Origin: Paenibacillus barengoltzii NBRC 101215
GTDB taxonomy: Bacteria; Bacillota; Bacilli; Paenibacillales; Paenibacillaceae
Length of the DNA stretch: 64,000 nt
Direction: 5' to 3'
Assembly (NCBI RefSeq): GCF_004000745.1
Contig: NZ_BILV01000002.1
Location: 101,210-165,209, forward strand
A program made the position numbers and the translations under genes. Positions 7,878-15,921 of this stretch are shown here, in pieces (position 1 is the first letter of the stretch; every line of letters begins with the position of its first letter). Below the pieces are notes generated by a model. The model searched no databases. It saw nothing but the letters and a program-made list of their open reading frames with translations, and was not told the DNA's origin.

Positions 7878-9836
7878 ATGTTCAAGACGATTGGACTTCT
7901 GGCGCATGTTGACGCTGGGAAAACCACCTTTGCCGAAGCGTTGCTCTACCACACGCAAACGATTCGCAGCCGGGGCCGAGTTGATCATCGCGATGCCTTC
8001 TTGGACAGTCACGAGATCGAGAAGGCAAGGGGCATCACCGTATTTGCCGACCAGGCGGAAATGAGATACGGGGATAATACCTACTTTTTGCTGGATACGC
8101 CGGGACACGTCGATTTTTCCGCAGAAATGGAACGGGCTTTGCAAGTGCTCGACTATGCGGTGATCATCGTAAGCGCGGTGGAAGGGGTGGAAGGCCACAC
8201 GGAAACGGTCTGGCAGCTGCTTCGGGCATATGGAATTCCTACGTTTTTCTTTATCAATAAGACGGATCGTACCGGAGCGGACCCGGACCGGGTTCTGGAA
8301 GATATCCGCCGCGAGCTGAGCGGAGATGTGCTGGATCTGTCGGCTTGGGCAACGACCGGCCAACTGGACGAAACGGATAAGGCACGGCTTGCGGAACGAG
8401 ATGAGTCCTTGCTGGAACCGTTCTTGGAAGGGACCTTATCCGATGCCGAATGGAACGAACATCTCATACGGATGGTTCAACACGGCCATGTGTTTCCTTG
8501 CCTTTGGGGATCTGCGCTGCTGGATATCGGCATTGACGTGTTTCTGAAGGCGCTGGATCGTCTCACAGTGACCCGGTATGATCCGATGCTTCCGTTTGCG
8601 GGGCGGGTGTACAAAATTCGCCATGATGAGCAAGCGACGCGCATCACCTTCATCAAGGCGTTACAAGGCTCGTTAAAAGTGAGAGATGAACTCACCTACG
8701 GCCCGGAAGGCGAACAACGCACGGAGAAAATAACCGCCATTCGCAAATACAACGGACAGCGGTTTGTGCAGGCCGATTCCGTTCAAGCAGGAGAACTGTT
8801 CGCGGTAACCGGCTTGACGGCGCTATCTTCCGGTGAAGGCATCGGGGCGTTGGTTGACCCGATTCGCCGTGAGCTCGCCCCCACGTTGCAGTCGAAGGTA
8901 CAATTTGAACCGCCGCTCCATCTGAAGGAAGTCCTGCGCGTCTTTCAGCTGCTGGACGCCGAGGACCCGACATTAGGAACCCGCTGGGATGAAACGCTGC
9001 AGGAGCTGCATATCCATGTCATGGGCAAAATTCAGTTGGAGATCTTGCAGCAGGTCGTCCAGGGACGATTTGGGATGAAGATTACGTTTGGACCGCCGGA
9101 GATTTTGTATAAAGAGACGATATCTACATCGGTGAAGGGCTGCGGTCACTTCGAACCATTAGGGCATTATGCCGAAGTCCATTTGCGGCTGGAGCCTGCC
9201 GAACGGGGCAGCGGAGTGACGTTTGTAAATACTTGTCACGCGGATGATTTGTCCGTAGGCTATCAAAATATGATCGGCCAACATGTGCTGGAACGAGAGC
9301 ATCACGGCCTGTTGACCGGCTCGCCATTGACGGACGTGCGCGTTACGTTGCTCACCGGCCGCTCGCACAACAAACATACCAGCGGAGGCGATTTCCGCGA
9401 GGCGACGTACCGCGCGATTCGGCAGGCGTTGGAGCAGGCAGAGAATGTGCTGCTGGAGCCGGTGTATCATTTTAAAATCAAAGTGCCCTTAGATCAGCTT
9501 GGTAAAGTGTTAACCGATATCCAGCAAGCGCATGGCCGATTTGATCCGCCGGAGACGGGAGAAGAGACGGCTGTGATTTCAGGTGTCGTTCCGGTAGCGA
9601 CATTTATGGATTATCCAACAGAGCTGGCAGCGATGACGCACGGGAAAGGTTCAATCATGCTGAAATTTGGCGGTTATGAGCCTTGCCATCAAGCTGAGAC
9701 GATCATCGCCCAGAAGGACTATAATAAAAATGCCGATCCGGCATATACCTCGTCCTCGATCTTTTGTGCAAAGGGGCAAGCGTTTTCTGTGCCGTGGGAC
9801 GAGGCGCCTAAACATATGCACGCTTCGGTATCATGA
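7878..9836 (+). CDS. TetM/EF-G-like translational GTPase (ribosomal-protection-type homologue)
   Basis: A 652-residue GTPase with EF-G/TetM layout. G1 AHVDAGKTT is at residues 9-17, switch I RGIT at 51-54, G3 DTPGH at 73-77, G4 NKTD at 127-130 and a G5-like GSAL further on; EF-G domains II to V follow. The first 30 residues strongly resemble TetM/TetO. However, where true ribosomal protection proteins have the tyrosine-rich YSPVST loop at the tip of domain IV, this protein has GRSHNKHTSGGDFR. The drug-dislodging loop is thus not conserved, and a tetracycline-resistance label would be unsafe. It may be a paralogous translation factor. It lies 22 bases after the UPF0210 gene in one operon. Confidence 0.85.
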   Translation: MFKTIGLLAHVDAGKTTFAEALLYHTQTIRSRGRVDHRDAFLDSHEIEKARGITVFADQAEMRYGDNTYFLLDTPGHVDFSAEMERALQVLDYAVIIVSAVEGVEGHTETVWQLLRAYGIPTFFFINKTDRTGADPDRVLEDIRRELSGDVLDLSAWATTGQLDETDKARLAERDESLLEPFLEGTLSDAEWNEHLIRMVQHGHVFPCLWGSALLDIGIDVFLKALDRLTVTRYDPMLPFAGRVYKIRHDEQATRITFIKALQGSLKVRDELTYGPEGEQRTEKITAIRKYNGQRFVQADSVQAGELFAVTGLTALSSGEGIGALVDPIRRELAPTLQSKVQFEPPLHLKEVLRVFQLLDAEDPTLGTRWDETLQELHIHVMGKIQLEILQQVVQGRFGMKITFGPPEILYKETISTSVKGCGHFEPLGHYAEVHLRLEPAERGSGVTFVNTCHADDLSVGYQNMIGQHVLEREHHGLLTGSPLTDVRVTLLTGRSHNKHTSGGDFREATYRAIRQALEQAENVLLEPVYHFKIKVPLDQLGKVLTDIQQAHGRFDPPETGEETAVISGVVPVATFMDYPTELAAMTHGKGSIMLKFGGYEPCHQAETIIAQKDYNKNADPAYTSSSIFCAKGQAFSVPWDEAPKHMHASVS

Positions 9837-9845
9837 GGTGATTTA

Positions 9846-10415
9846 ATGTATCCCAAAATTTTGATCGCCTTCGTTCTATCGATCATTCTCACCTCGTGTA
9901 CAAGTCAGCCTATGAAAGATGATCCGAATTCCGAGGCGTACACCTTGTACCACAATATTTTTTATCATCAATATTCGACTCAACTCGCTCTTTTGGCAGA
10001 CATTTTGGAACGGATCTCCCAAGTGGAGCTCGATCAAGAAGAATCGGCTTACATTCAAGGAAAAATTGACGGGTACTCCGAAAATAGTTGGTTTGTTTTC
10101 TACTCGATGAATCGCACGGATAGTCCGTCTCTGGATCAGGCAGTGCCCGCAGAACTTCGTTCTGCCATGTATGAGGTCATTGACGAGACCAATCAGTTAT
10201 TAAGTTCCTTGAACGAAAAATTGGATGCGCATAATAAACTTACCGTTGCACAAGATAATCAGGAGCTTATTCAAGAACTGATTCAGCAGTGTGATGAGCT
10301 GAACGTCACCTCAAGTTATATCAAAGACGAGAAAAATTGGAGCTCCTACAAAGAACAGCTACAGTTGGCTCTGCTGAAGTTTCAAGAGTTTCGAGACAAA
10401 CTCCAGTCGGAATAA
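9846..10415 (+). CDS. Small predicted lipoprotein, unknown function
   Basis: A 189-residue protein with a short N-terminal hydrophobic segment and a lipobox LTSC (Cys18), so probably a membrane-anchored lipoprotein facing outward. The rest is charged and largely helical, with Gln/Glu/Leu-rich stretches (for example QELIQELIQQCDEL near residues 140-153) that could form coiled coils. No recognised domain. The GAGGTG ribosome binding site overlaps the end of the GTPase gene, so it is the last gene of that operon; the functional link is not evident. Confidence 0.7.
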   Translation: MYPKILIAFVLSIILTSCTSQPMKDDPNSEAYTLYHNIFYHQYSTQLALLADILERISQVELDQEESAYIQGKIDGYSENSWFVFYSMNRTDSPSLDQAVPAELRSAMYEVIDETNQLLSSLNEKLDAHNKLTVAQDNQELIQELIQQCDELNVTSSYIKDEKNWSSYKEQLQLALLKFQEFRDKLQSE

Positions 10416-10434
10416 TGGATTTCTTCTCTTTATG

Positions 10435-10463
10435 TTGACAATCCGTTATTAGGTGCATATAAT
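10435..10463 (+). promoter_or_regulatory. leuA promoter
   Basis: TTGACA at 10435-10440, 17-base spacer, TATAAT at 10458-10463: a perfect sigma-A promoter driving the T-box leader and leuA. Confidence 0.9.
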
Positions 10464-10519
10464 ATCCAATAATTCCATATTGCCAAATGTGTTGATTAGA
10501 AATAGTAAACGTGATTTGA

Positions 10520-10735
10520 CCTTTCAGAGAGCCGTTGGGTGGTGCGAAACGGCAGCGTCCGTCATGTTGAACTCGTCTATGAACAGCTGCCTGATATGTA
10601 GGGTAAGCCGGGATTCCGCCGTTACAAGGATAGATGGTGTTCGCCATCGAAAGAGATCATTTCATCATGTGAAATGAATTAGAGTGGTACCGCGGGTTCA
10701 ACCTCGTCTCTATAGCAGAGACGGGGTTTTTTTGT
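10520..10735 (+). ncRNA. T-box leader, leucine specific (specifier CUC)
   Basis: The leader has the T-box landmarks: a stem I with AGAGAG and GGTGGTGCGAAA, the specifier context GAA-CTC (CTC at 10572-10574), the conserved T-box GTGGTACCGCGG at about 10684-10695, and a terminator whose arms are CCTCGTCTC (10702-10710) and GAGACGGGG (10718-10726) followed by seven T. A CUC specifier is a leucine codon, matching the leuA gene downstream. Uncharged tRNA-Leu should stabilise the antiterminator and allow leuA transcription. Confidence 0.93.
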
Positions 10736-10812
10736 TGATTAAAGTCCGGGTTTAATCAACCCCGCTTCACATAGATTCAATCCAAATTCCAAAATCAAGG
10801 AGGAACTTTCAG

Positions 10813-12378
10813 ATGGAACGTTACCGCAACATTATCGTACTGGATACAACGTTACGCGACGGGGAGCAAGTCCCTGGTGCCAAGTTAAACGTACGGCAAA
10901 AGCTGGAGTTTGCTCAGCAGCTGAAGCGCCTCCGTGTAGATATTATTGAGGCCGGCTTCCCTGCGTCCTCACAAGGTGATTTTCAGGCGGTGCAGCAAAT
11001 TGCCCGAACCGTAGGAGACAGTGTAGGCATTACCGCATTGGCACGGGCGGTAAAATCCGACATTGATGCGGTGTACGAAAGCATCCGTGAGGCCGAACAG
11101 CCGTTAATCCATATCGTGCTTGGTGCCTCTAACGTCCATGTGGAGAAGAAATTTAACCGCTCCAAAGATGCCATTCTGCAAATGGGTGTCGATGCGGTGA
11201 AATATGCGAAAACACTGCTGCCGCAGGTTCAATATTCTACCGAGGACGCTTCGCGGGCGGACTTTGAATATTTGTGGAAGACGATCGAAGCCGTTGTCAA
11301 AGCCGGTGCGACGATGATCAATATTCCGGATACCGTCGGTTACGCGGAGCCGGAGGAATTTGGCCACCTGATCCGGCGCATTCACGAGCGGCTGAAAAAC
11401 CTCGACGATTCTGTGATCCTCAGTGTCCATTGTCATAACGATCTCGGTCTGGCTACGGCCAATACCTTAAGCGCCATCAAAAACGGGGCCGAGAAAATTG
11501 AATGCACCATTAACGGTCTGGGAGAACGGGCCGGCAATGCTTCGCTGGAGGAAGCGGTGATGGCACTGAAGGTACGCGAGGGGCTGTACGGCTGTCGCAC
11601 GAACATCGATACGACGGAGCTGATTCGTACGTCGCGGCTGCTGACCCATTTAACGGGGCTCGATGTGCAGGTGAACAAAGCGATCACCGGCGACAATGCG
11701 TTTGCTCATTCCTCCGGAATCCATCAAGACGGTCTGTTGAAAGATAAGCAGGTGTATGAAATTATGTCCCCTGAAGAGGTGGGGGCGGAAAGTATGGAAC
11801 TGATCCTGACGGCCCGTTCGGGTCGGCATGCGGTGAAGCACGCGGTGGAGAAGCTGGGCTTCGATACATCGGATACCGTAGGGTTTGAGCGGTTGTTCCA
11901 ACGGTTTTTGACATTGGCTGATGCGAAAAAAGAAGTGTACGACCATGACCTTTATTACCTGCTGAGTGAACATCAAGAGCCAAGCGATGCTGCTCATCCG
12001 CTGTTCGAGCTCACGTCGTTCCAAGTCGTGACGAATGACATATGCCCAACGGCCACCGTCACCTTGAAGATCAACGGACAAGAGCGGAAGGGCAGCGCAA
12101 TTGGAGATGGTCCGATCGACGCGTTGTATAGTGCGATCAAGTCGTTAACTGGCATCGATGCCAAACTGACCTCCTATAAGATCAACAGCATTTCCCATGG
12201 GAAGGAAGCGATCGGACGGGTGAACATTCAACTTGAGGCCGGAGGAAAAACCTACACAGGACGTGCCATGGACACCGATATTATCAAAGCGAGCGGTCAG
12301 GCCTTCGTGAATGGCATCAATGCGATGGTATTAGCTGGTGCGATCGAAAATGATAGTGACATAACAAATGTTATGTAA
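10813..12378 (+). CDS. leuA: 2-isopropylmalate synthase
   Basis: A 521-residue enzyme condensing acetyl-CoA and 2-oxoisovalerate in the first committed step of leucine synthesis. Visible features: the catalytic TIM barrel with LDTTLRDGEQVPGA near residue 10, the metal-binding HCHND (about 202-206), NGLGERAGNASLEE, and the C-terminal LeuA dimer regulatory domain from about residue 390 with feedback-site glycine-rich turns. Length is normal. Start: ATG after AAGGAGGAACTTTCAG. It stands as a single gene after its Leu T-box; other leu/ilv genes are not adjacent, which differs from the Bacillus ilv-leu operon. Confidence 0.95.
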   Translation: MERYRNIIVLDTTLRDGEQVPGAKLNVRQKLEFAQQLKRLRVDIIEAGFPASSQGDFQAVQQIARTVGDSVGITALARAVKSDIDAVYESIREAEQPLIHIVLGASNVHVEKKFNRSKDAILQMGVDAVKYAKTLLPQVQYSTEDASRADFEYLWKTIEAVVKAGATMINIPDTVGYAEPEEFGHLIRRIHERLKNLDDSVILSVHCHNDLGLATANTLSAIKNGAEKIECTINGLGERAGNASLEEAVMALKVREGLYGCRTNIDTTELIRTSRLLTHLTGLDVQVNKAITGDNAFAHSSGIHQDGLLKDKQVYEIMSPEEVGAESMELILTARSGRHAVKHAVEKLGFDTSDTVGFERLFQRFLTLADAKKEVYDHDLYYLLSEHQEPSDAAHPLFELTSFQVVTNDICPTATVTLKINGQERKGSAIGDGPIDALYSAIKSLTGIDAKLTSYKINSISHGKEAIGRVNIQLEAGGKTYTGRAMDTDIIKASGQAFVNGINAMVLAGAIENDSDITNVM

Positions 12379-12406
12379 ACTACGTTAAATGGCTTGCAAA
12401 ATAAAG

Positions 12407-12452
12407 AGGCAGAAGGAGCTCGCATCAAACGAGAGCCTTCTGCCTTTGTTTT
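12407..12452 (+). terminator. leuA terminator
   Basis: AGGCAGAAGG (12407-12416) pairs with CCTTCTGCCT (12436-12445) and is followed by a T-rich run. It also separates leuA from the convergent sspH gene. Confidence 0.85.
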
Positions 12453-12630
12453 ATTGTTCATTCAGTTGGGATAATGCAACTTCTTTTTCGTTCTCCGGTT
12501 GACTAAGCGGATAAATCCGAGCGGTTTCTTTCTTATCGTCAACATGTTGAATGTACACCGGTTCTCCATCGTAAGTGACGTTGATCATAGTAGGGGAAGC
12601 GACAATCTCTTTCGCGCGTTGACTGTCCAT
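12451..12630 (-). CDS. sspH: Small acid-soluble spore protein H
   Basis: A 59-residue protein beginning MDSQRAKEIVASP with TYDGEPVYIQHVD and ETARIYPLSQPE in the middle: the SASP-H signature. Length matches the 59-residue Bacillus SspH. SASP-H is a minor spore-core protein made in the forespore. The start is an ATG after AGGAGGTTACCTA. It is convergent with leuA. Its presence is direct evidence for an endospore former. I could not find a convincing sigma-G promoter by eye. Confidence 0.93.
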   Translation of the reverse strand: MDSQRAKEIVASPTMINVTYDGEPVYIQHVDDKKETARIYPLSQPENEKEVALSQLNEQ

Positions 12631-12837
12631 TAGGTAACCTCCTGTTGTCTTATAGTTCAGTCTTTTTGCCGATCATAAAATACCCGATTCACCCAGTTTT
12701 TATTCTTTTATGTCATGAAACATGAAAATTTGTAAATTATAATCATTAATTTGATTTAAATGATTTACTTTAAAAACTCTTCTACTTATATTTAATAGAG
12801 TAGTGTATCAAAAAATGGTAGAGGAGGAATTAGATTA

Positions 12838-15000
12838 ATGGTTTGGAGAAACAAAGCCGTCGGCAAGTTTCTGGCGATCAGTACCCTCGTTGCAGGACTT
12901 GCTTCTGGGGCGGTGGGGTTGTCCGTAAATGCGGCGGAATCCGGTAGTACAGCGGCCAAGGACTTCGAACTGCGCGTCCTACATACGAATGACACGCATG
13001 CCCACCTGGACAACATCGCTCGCAGGGTGACGGCCATCAACACAGCAAGAAACGATCACACGTTGTTGCTGGATGCGGGGGATGTATTTTCGGGAACGTT
13101 ATATTTCAATCAATTCAACGGATTGGCCGATCTGTTCTTTATGAACGAGCTGAAGTATGATGCCATGACGTTTGGGAATCACGAGTTTGACAAAGGACCA
13201 GGTACCTTAGCCGAGTTCATTAAGCAGGCGAAGTTCCCGTTTGTCAGCGCTAATCTGGACTTTAGTGCGGATGCAGACCTGAAGGGGTTAAGCCATTCCG
13301 AGCTAGGCAAGGGAGAGCCTGGTCAAATTTACCCGGCTGTGATTAAGGAAATTGCCGGGGAGAAAGTGGGGATCATTGGCTTAACTACGCCTGAAACCTC
13401 CGTGTTATCCTCGCCTGGTCCTGACATCAAGTTCGCGGATGAAGTTGAAAGCACACAGAAGCAAGTTGATGCTTTGGAAGCCGAAGGGATCAACAAAATC
13501 GTTGTGTTGTCTCATTTAGGGTATACCGTTGACCAACAACTGGCTGAAGCCGTCGATGGGATTGATATTATTGTAGGCGGCCACTCCCATACCGTTCTGA
13601 ATGCTCCGGAGGTCCATCATGCCGATGAAGAACCTACGTTGATCGTGCAGACCGGCGAATATAATCAAAATTTAGGTCAACTGGATGTCACTTTTGACTC
13701 CGAAGGAAAACTAACCGCTTGGAAAGGCGAGTTAATTGCGCTGGATGCCAAAGATGATGCCGGCAACTTTTTGATTAAGAGCGATGCCGCAGCGGAAGCC
13801 AAGCTGAAGGAATATGCTGCTCCGCTAGAAGATCTGAAGAAAACGGTGATCGGGAAGACCGAAACGGATTTGGACGGCGAACGCGGCAGCGTACGTAAGC
13901 AAGAGACGAATCTTGGTGACTTGATCGCTGATGGCATGCGCTCGAAGGTCATGAGCATCGTCAAAGTGCCTGATGTTAAAGGGTATGTAACCATCCAAAA
14001 CGGGGGCGGGATTCGTGCTTCGATTAAAGCTGGGGATATTACCCTGGGTGATCTGCTCACCACAATGCCGTTCGGGAACAATTTAACGGCACTGAAGATG
14101 ACAGGCGCTGAAATTGTGGCTGCACTGGAGAACGGTGTGAGCGGTGTCGAAAATGGGGAAGGGCGGTTCCCGCAAGTTTCGGGCCTGCGCTTCTACTACG
14201 ATTCGACGAAGCCGGGTGAAGTGATCGACGATGTGACCGGTGAGAAGACGCAATCCGGACAACGCATCGTGAAAGTCCAAATCCAAAACGAAGGTGGAAC
14301 CTACTCCGATATCGATCCGAAAGCATACTACATTGTGGCGACGAACTCGTTTATGGCGAGCGGCGGGGATTTTTACGCTTCGATGAAGCAAGCGAAGGAC
14401 GACGGTCGGTTCTATGAGCTGAACCTCGTGGATTATGAAGTGTTCCATGAGTATCTCGACAAAGTGGGTACGGTTAAAGCCACCACTCAAGGACGGATTA
14501 CCGATCTGAAAGGTGCTCCATTGCCAGCTGAAGCTGGAGGTACGCCAGCAGGCCCAAGCACAAACCCTGAAGCGCCTGCATTTACGGATATTTCCGGAGA
14601 TCCCAATGCTTCGCTTATCAATGAAGCTGCAGCTGCCGGCATTGTTGAAGGATATGGGGATGGAACCTTCCGACCGCAAGCCGAGGTAATTCGTGCTGAA
14701 TTTGCGGTCATGATCAGCCGTGCCTTCCAGGTATCGGAATCTTCTGAAGACACGGGATATACCGACATCTCGGAAGTGCCAAGCTGGGCTCTGCCTGCGG
14801 TAAGTTCCCTCAAGAAAGCAGGGGCGCTCGAAGTGCTTGGTAAAGAAACGTTCCAACCAAAAAGCACGCTTACCGCAAAACAAGCTGCCGAAGCGATTGC
14901 TGTTCTCTCCGGCAAAAAAGCCAATCTGGCTGGACTTGCCGCCGAGGCCAAGGTGACGCGCAGCAGCTTGGTGTTGCTGATTCAGTCTGCGTTGCAATAA
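12838..15000 (+). CDS. SLH-anchored bifunctional metallophosphatase/5'-nucleotidase
   Basis: A 720-residue exported enzyme. An N-terminal signal peptide ends near VNAAES. The calcineurin-like metallophosphatase domain holds LHTNDTHAHLDN, LLDAGDVFSG, GNHEFDKG and GGHSHTVLN, i.e. all metal-binding motifs. The 5'-nucleotidase C-terminal domain contains NGGGIRASIKAGDITLGDL. Two S-layer-homology modules follow from about residue 580 (FTDISGDP... with GIVEGYGDGTFRP, and YTDISEVPSW...), so it is likely held in the cell wall. Expected role: hydrolysis of extracellular nucleotides or 2',3'-cyclic nucleotides for phosphate and nucleoside salvage. Start: ATG after AGAGGAGGAATTAGATTA. Only two SLH modules are visible instead of the usual three. 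Confidence 0.93.
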   Translation: MVWRNKAVGKFLAISTLVAGLASGAVGLSVNAAESGSTAAKDFELRVLHTNDTHAHLDNIARRVTAINTARNDHTLLLDAGDVFSGTLYFNQFNGLADLFFMNELKYDAMTFGNHEFDKGPGTLAEFIKQAKFPFVSANLDFSADADLKGLSHSELGKGEPGQIYPAVIKEIAGEKVGIIGLTTPETSVLSSPGPDIKFADEVESTQKQVDALEAEGINKIVVLSHLGYTVDQQLAEAVDGIDIIVGGHSHTVLNAPEVHHADEEPTLIVQTGEYNQNLGQLDVTFDSEGKLTAWKGELIALDAKDDAGNFLIKSDAAAEAKLKEYAAPLEDLKKTVIGKTETDLDGERGSVRKQETNLGDLIADGMRSKVMSIVKVPDVKGYVTIQNGGGIRASIKAGDITLGDLLTTMPFGNNLTALKMTGAEIVAALENGVSGVENGEGRFPQVSGLRFYYDSTKPGEVIDDVTGEKTQSGQRIVKVQIQNEGGTYSDIDPKAYYIVATNSFMASGGDFYASMKQAKDDGRFYELNLVDYEVFHEYLDKVGTVKATTQGRITDLKGAPLPAEAGGTPAGPSTNPEAPAFTDISGDPNASLINEAAAAGIVEGYGDGTFRPQAEVIRAEFAVMISRAFQVSESSEDTGYTDISEVPSWALPAVSSLKKAGALEVLGKETFQPKSTLTAKQAAEAIAVLSGKKANLAGLAAEAKVTRSSLVLLIQSALQ

Positions 15001-15138
15001 AGATTGGCTTGGTGGATTTTGATCGTATTCATCTCGTCCGGGCGAATTATTCATTCGGTGAAAGGGGCCATCCTAATAAGTTAAATACTTTGCCATTTAA
15101 CTACTTGCTATTCATAAATAAAAAAGGTAGACTTATAA

Positions 15139-15185
15139 ACACAATATATAGTCCATTCCTGGATTTTTCTCACAAAATATTGATG
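15139..15185 (+). promoter_or_regulatory. Two NrdR boxes 31 bases apart, before nrdIEF
   Basis: ACACAATATATAGTCC (15139-15154) and TCACAAAATATTGATG match the NrdR-box core CwATATaTwG at 10 and 9 of 10 positions. Their cores start at 15142 and 15173, exactly 31 bases or three helical turns apart, the known spacing of paired NrdR boxes. NrdR represses ribonucleotide reductase operons when dATP is high. Confidence 0.8.
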
Positions 15186-15207
15186 AAATTAATATTTGAA
15201 ATGATGG

Positions 15208-15500
15208 TGTCAACAGTGACTTAATAGGGAATCTGGTGTAAACCCAGAGCTGCCCCCGCAACTGTAAGTGTGGACGAGTTGAACATACCACTGTATCGAA
15301 TCGTGTTCAGCGATGATATGGGAAGGGTTCAAGGAGGATGAAGCACAAGCCAGTAGACCTGCCGCATTTCTTTGGTTTCATATCTTCGGGGTGTGAGAGG
15401 GTGAAACGACGCAGCAGAAATCGATGTTGATTTCATGCTTTATTTGGTTGCGCCATTGCGTCGTTCCAAGAGCTCGCCTCAATTTGAGGTGAGCTCTTTC
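15208..15500 (+). ncRNA. Cobalamin riboswitch before nrdIEF
   Basis: The aptamer runs from about 15208 and includes the conserved TGGTGTAAACCCAGAGCTGCCCCCGC core in parts at 15234-15259 and the B12 box AAGCCAGTAGACCTGCC at 15347-15363. The expression platform has a long-range pairing (AACGACGCA 15405-15413 with TGCGTCGTT 15457-15465) and a strong hairpin with arms at 15468-15482 and 15484-15498 followed by few U. Cobalamin binding should switch off the B12-independent class Ib reductase downstream. Confidence 0.93.
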
Positions 15501-15540
15501 AGGTTAATATGACTAAATAGGCTGATAAAGGAGGGTGCAT

Positions 15541-15921
15541 ATGAGAATTGTGTTTGATTCCAAAACGGGAAATGTCAAAAGATTTGTTCAGAAGCTGGGT
15601 ATGGTATGTGACCAAATCAAGCCGGATCTGCAAATCGACGAACCTTTTATATTGATTACTTATACAACAGGGTTTGGACAAGTGCCGCAGACAACCAAGG
15701 AATTCTTGAGCCATAAAGGACAATTACTTCAGGGAGTTGTTTCCAGCGGGAATATGAATTGGGGCAAATTATATGGACATGCGGCTGACCTGATTTCTGA
15801 ACAATATGATGTGCCGGTATTAATGAAGTTTGAACTAAGTGGAACAAACAAAGATGTCGCTCGATTTAAGCAGGAGGTTGATCAGATTGTCTACTCAAAT
15901 CGCCAAATGGATTCAGCTTAA
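15541..15921 (+). CDS. nrdI: NrdI, class Ib ribonucleotide reductase activating flavoprotein
   Basis: A 126-residue flavodoxin-like protein: MRIVFDSKTGNVKRFV is the FMN phosphate loop, ITYTTGFGQVPQ and GVVSSGNMNWG are the isoalloxazine-contacting loops. NrdI supplies the oxidant for forming the Mn(III)2-tyrosyl radical in NrdF. The ATG at 15541 is chosen because AAAGGAGG (15528-15535) is correctly spaced from it and would overlap the upstream GTG. Its 3' end overlaps nrdE by 35 bases. First gene of the nrdIEF operon, under NrdR and cobalamin control. Confidence 0.93.
   Translation: MRIVFDSKTGNVKRFVQKLGMVCDQIKPDLQIDEPFILITYTTGFGQVPQTTKEFLSHKGQLLQGVVSSGNMNWGKLYGHAADLISEQYDVPVLMKFELSGTNKDVARFKQEVDQIVYSNRQMDSA

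Noticed and set aside
7878..9836. Label as tetracycline resistance gene
   Set aside because: Domain IV loop needed for drug release is not conserved, so only homology to the family is claimed.
15839..15886. Upstream extension of NrdE
   Set aside because: It lies inside nrdI, has no ribosome binding site and is absent from NrdE homologues; the TTG at 15887 fits.
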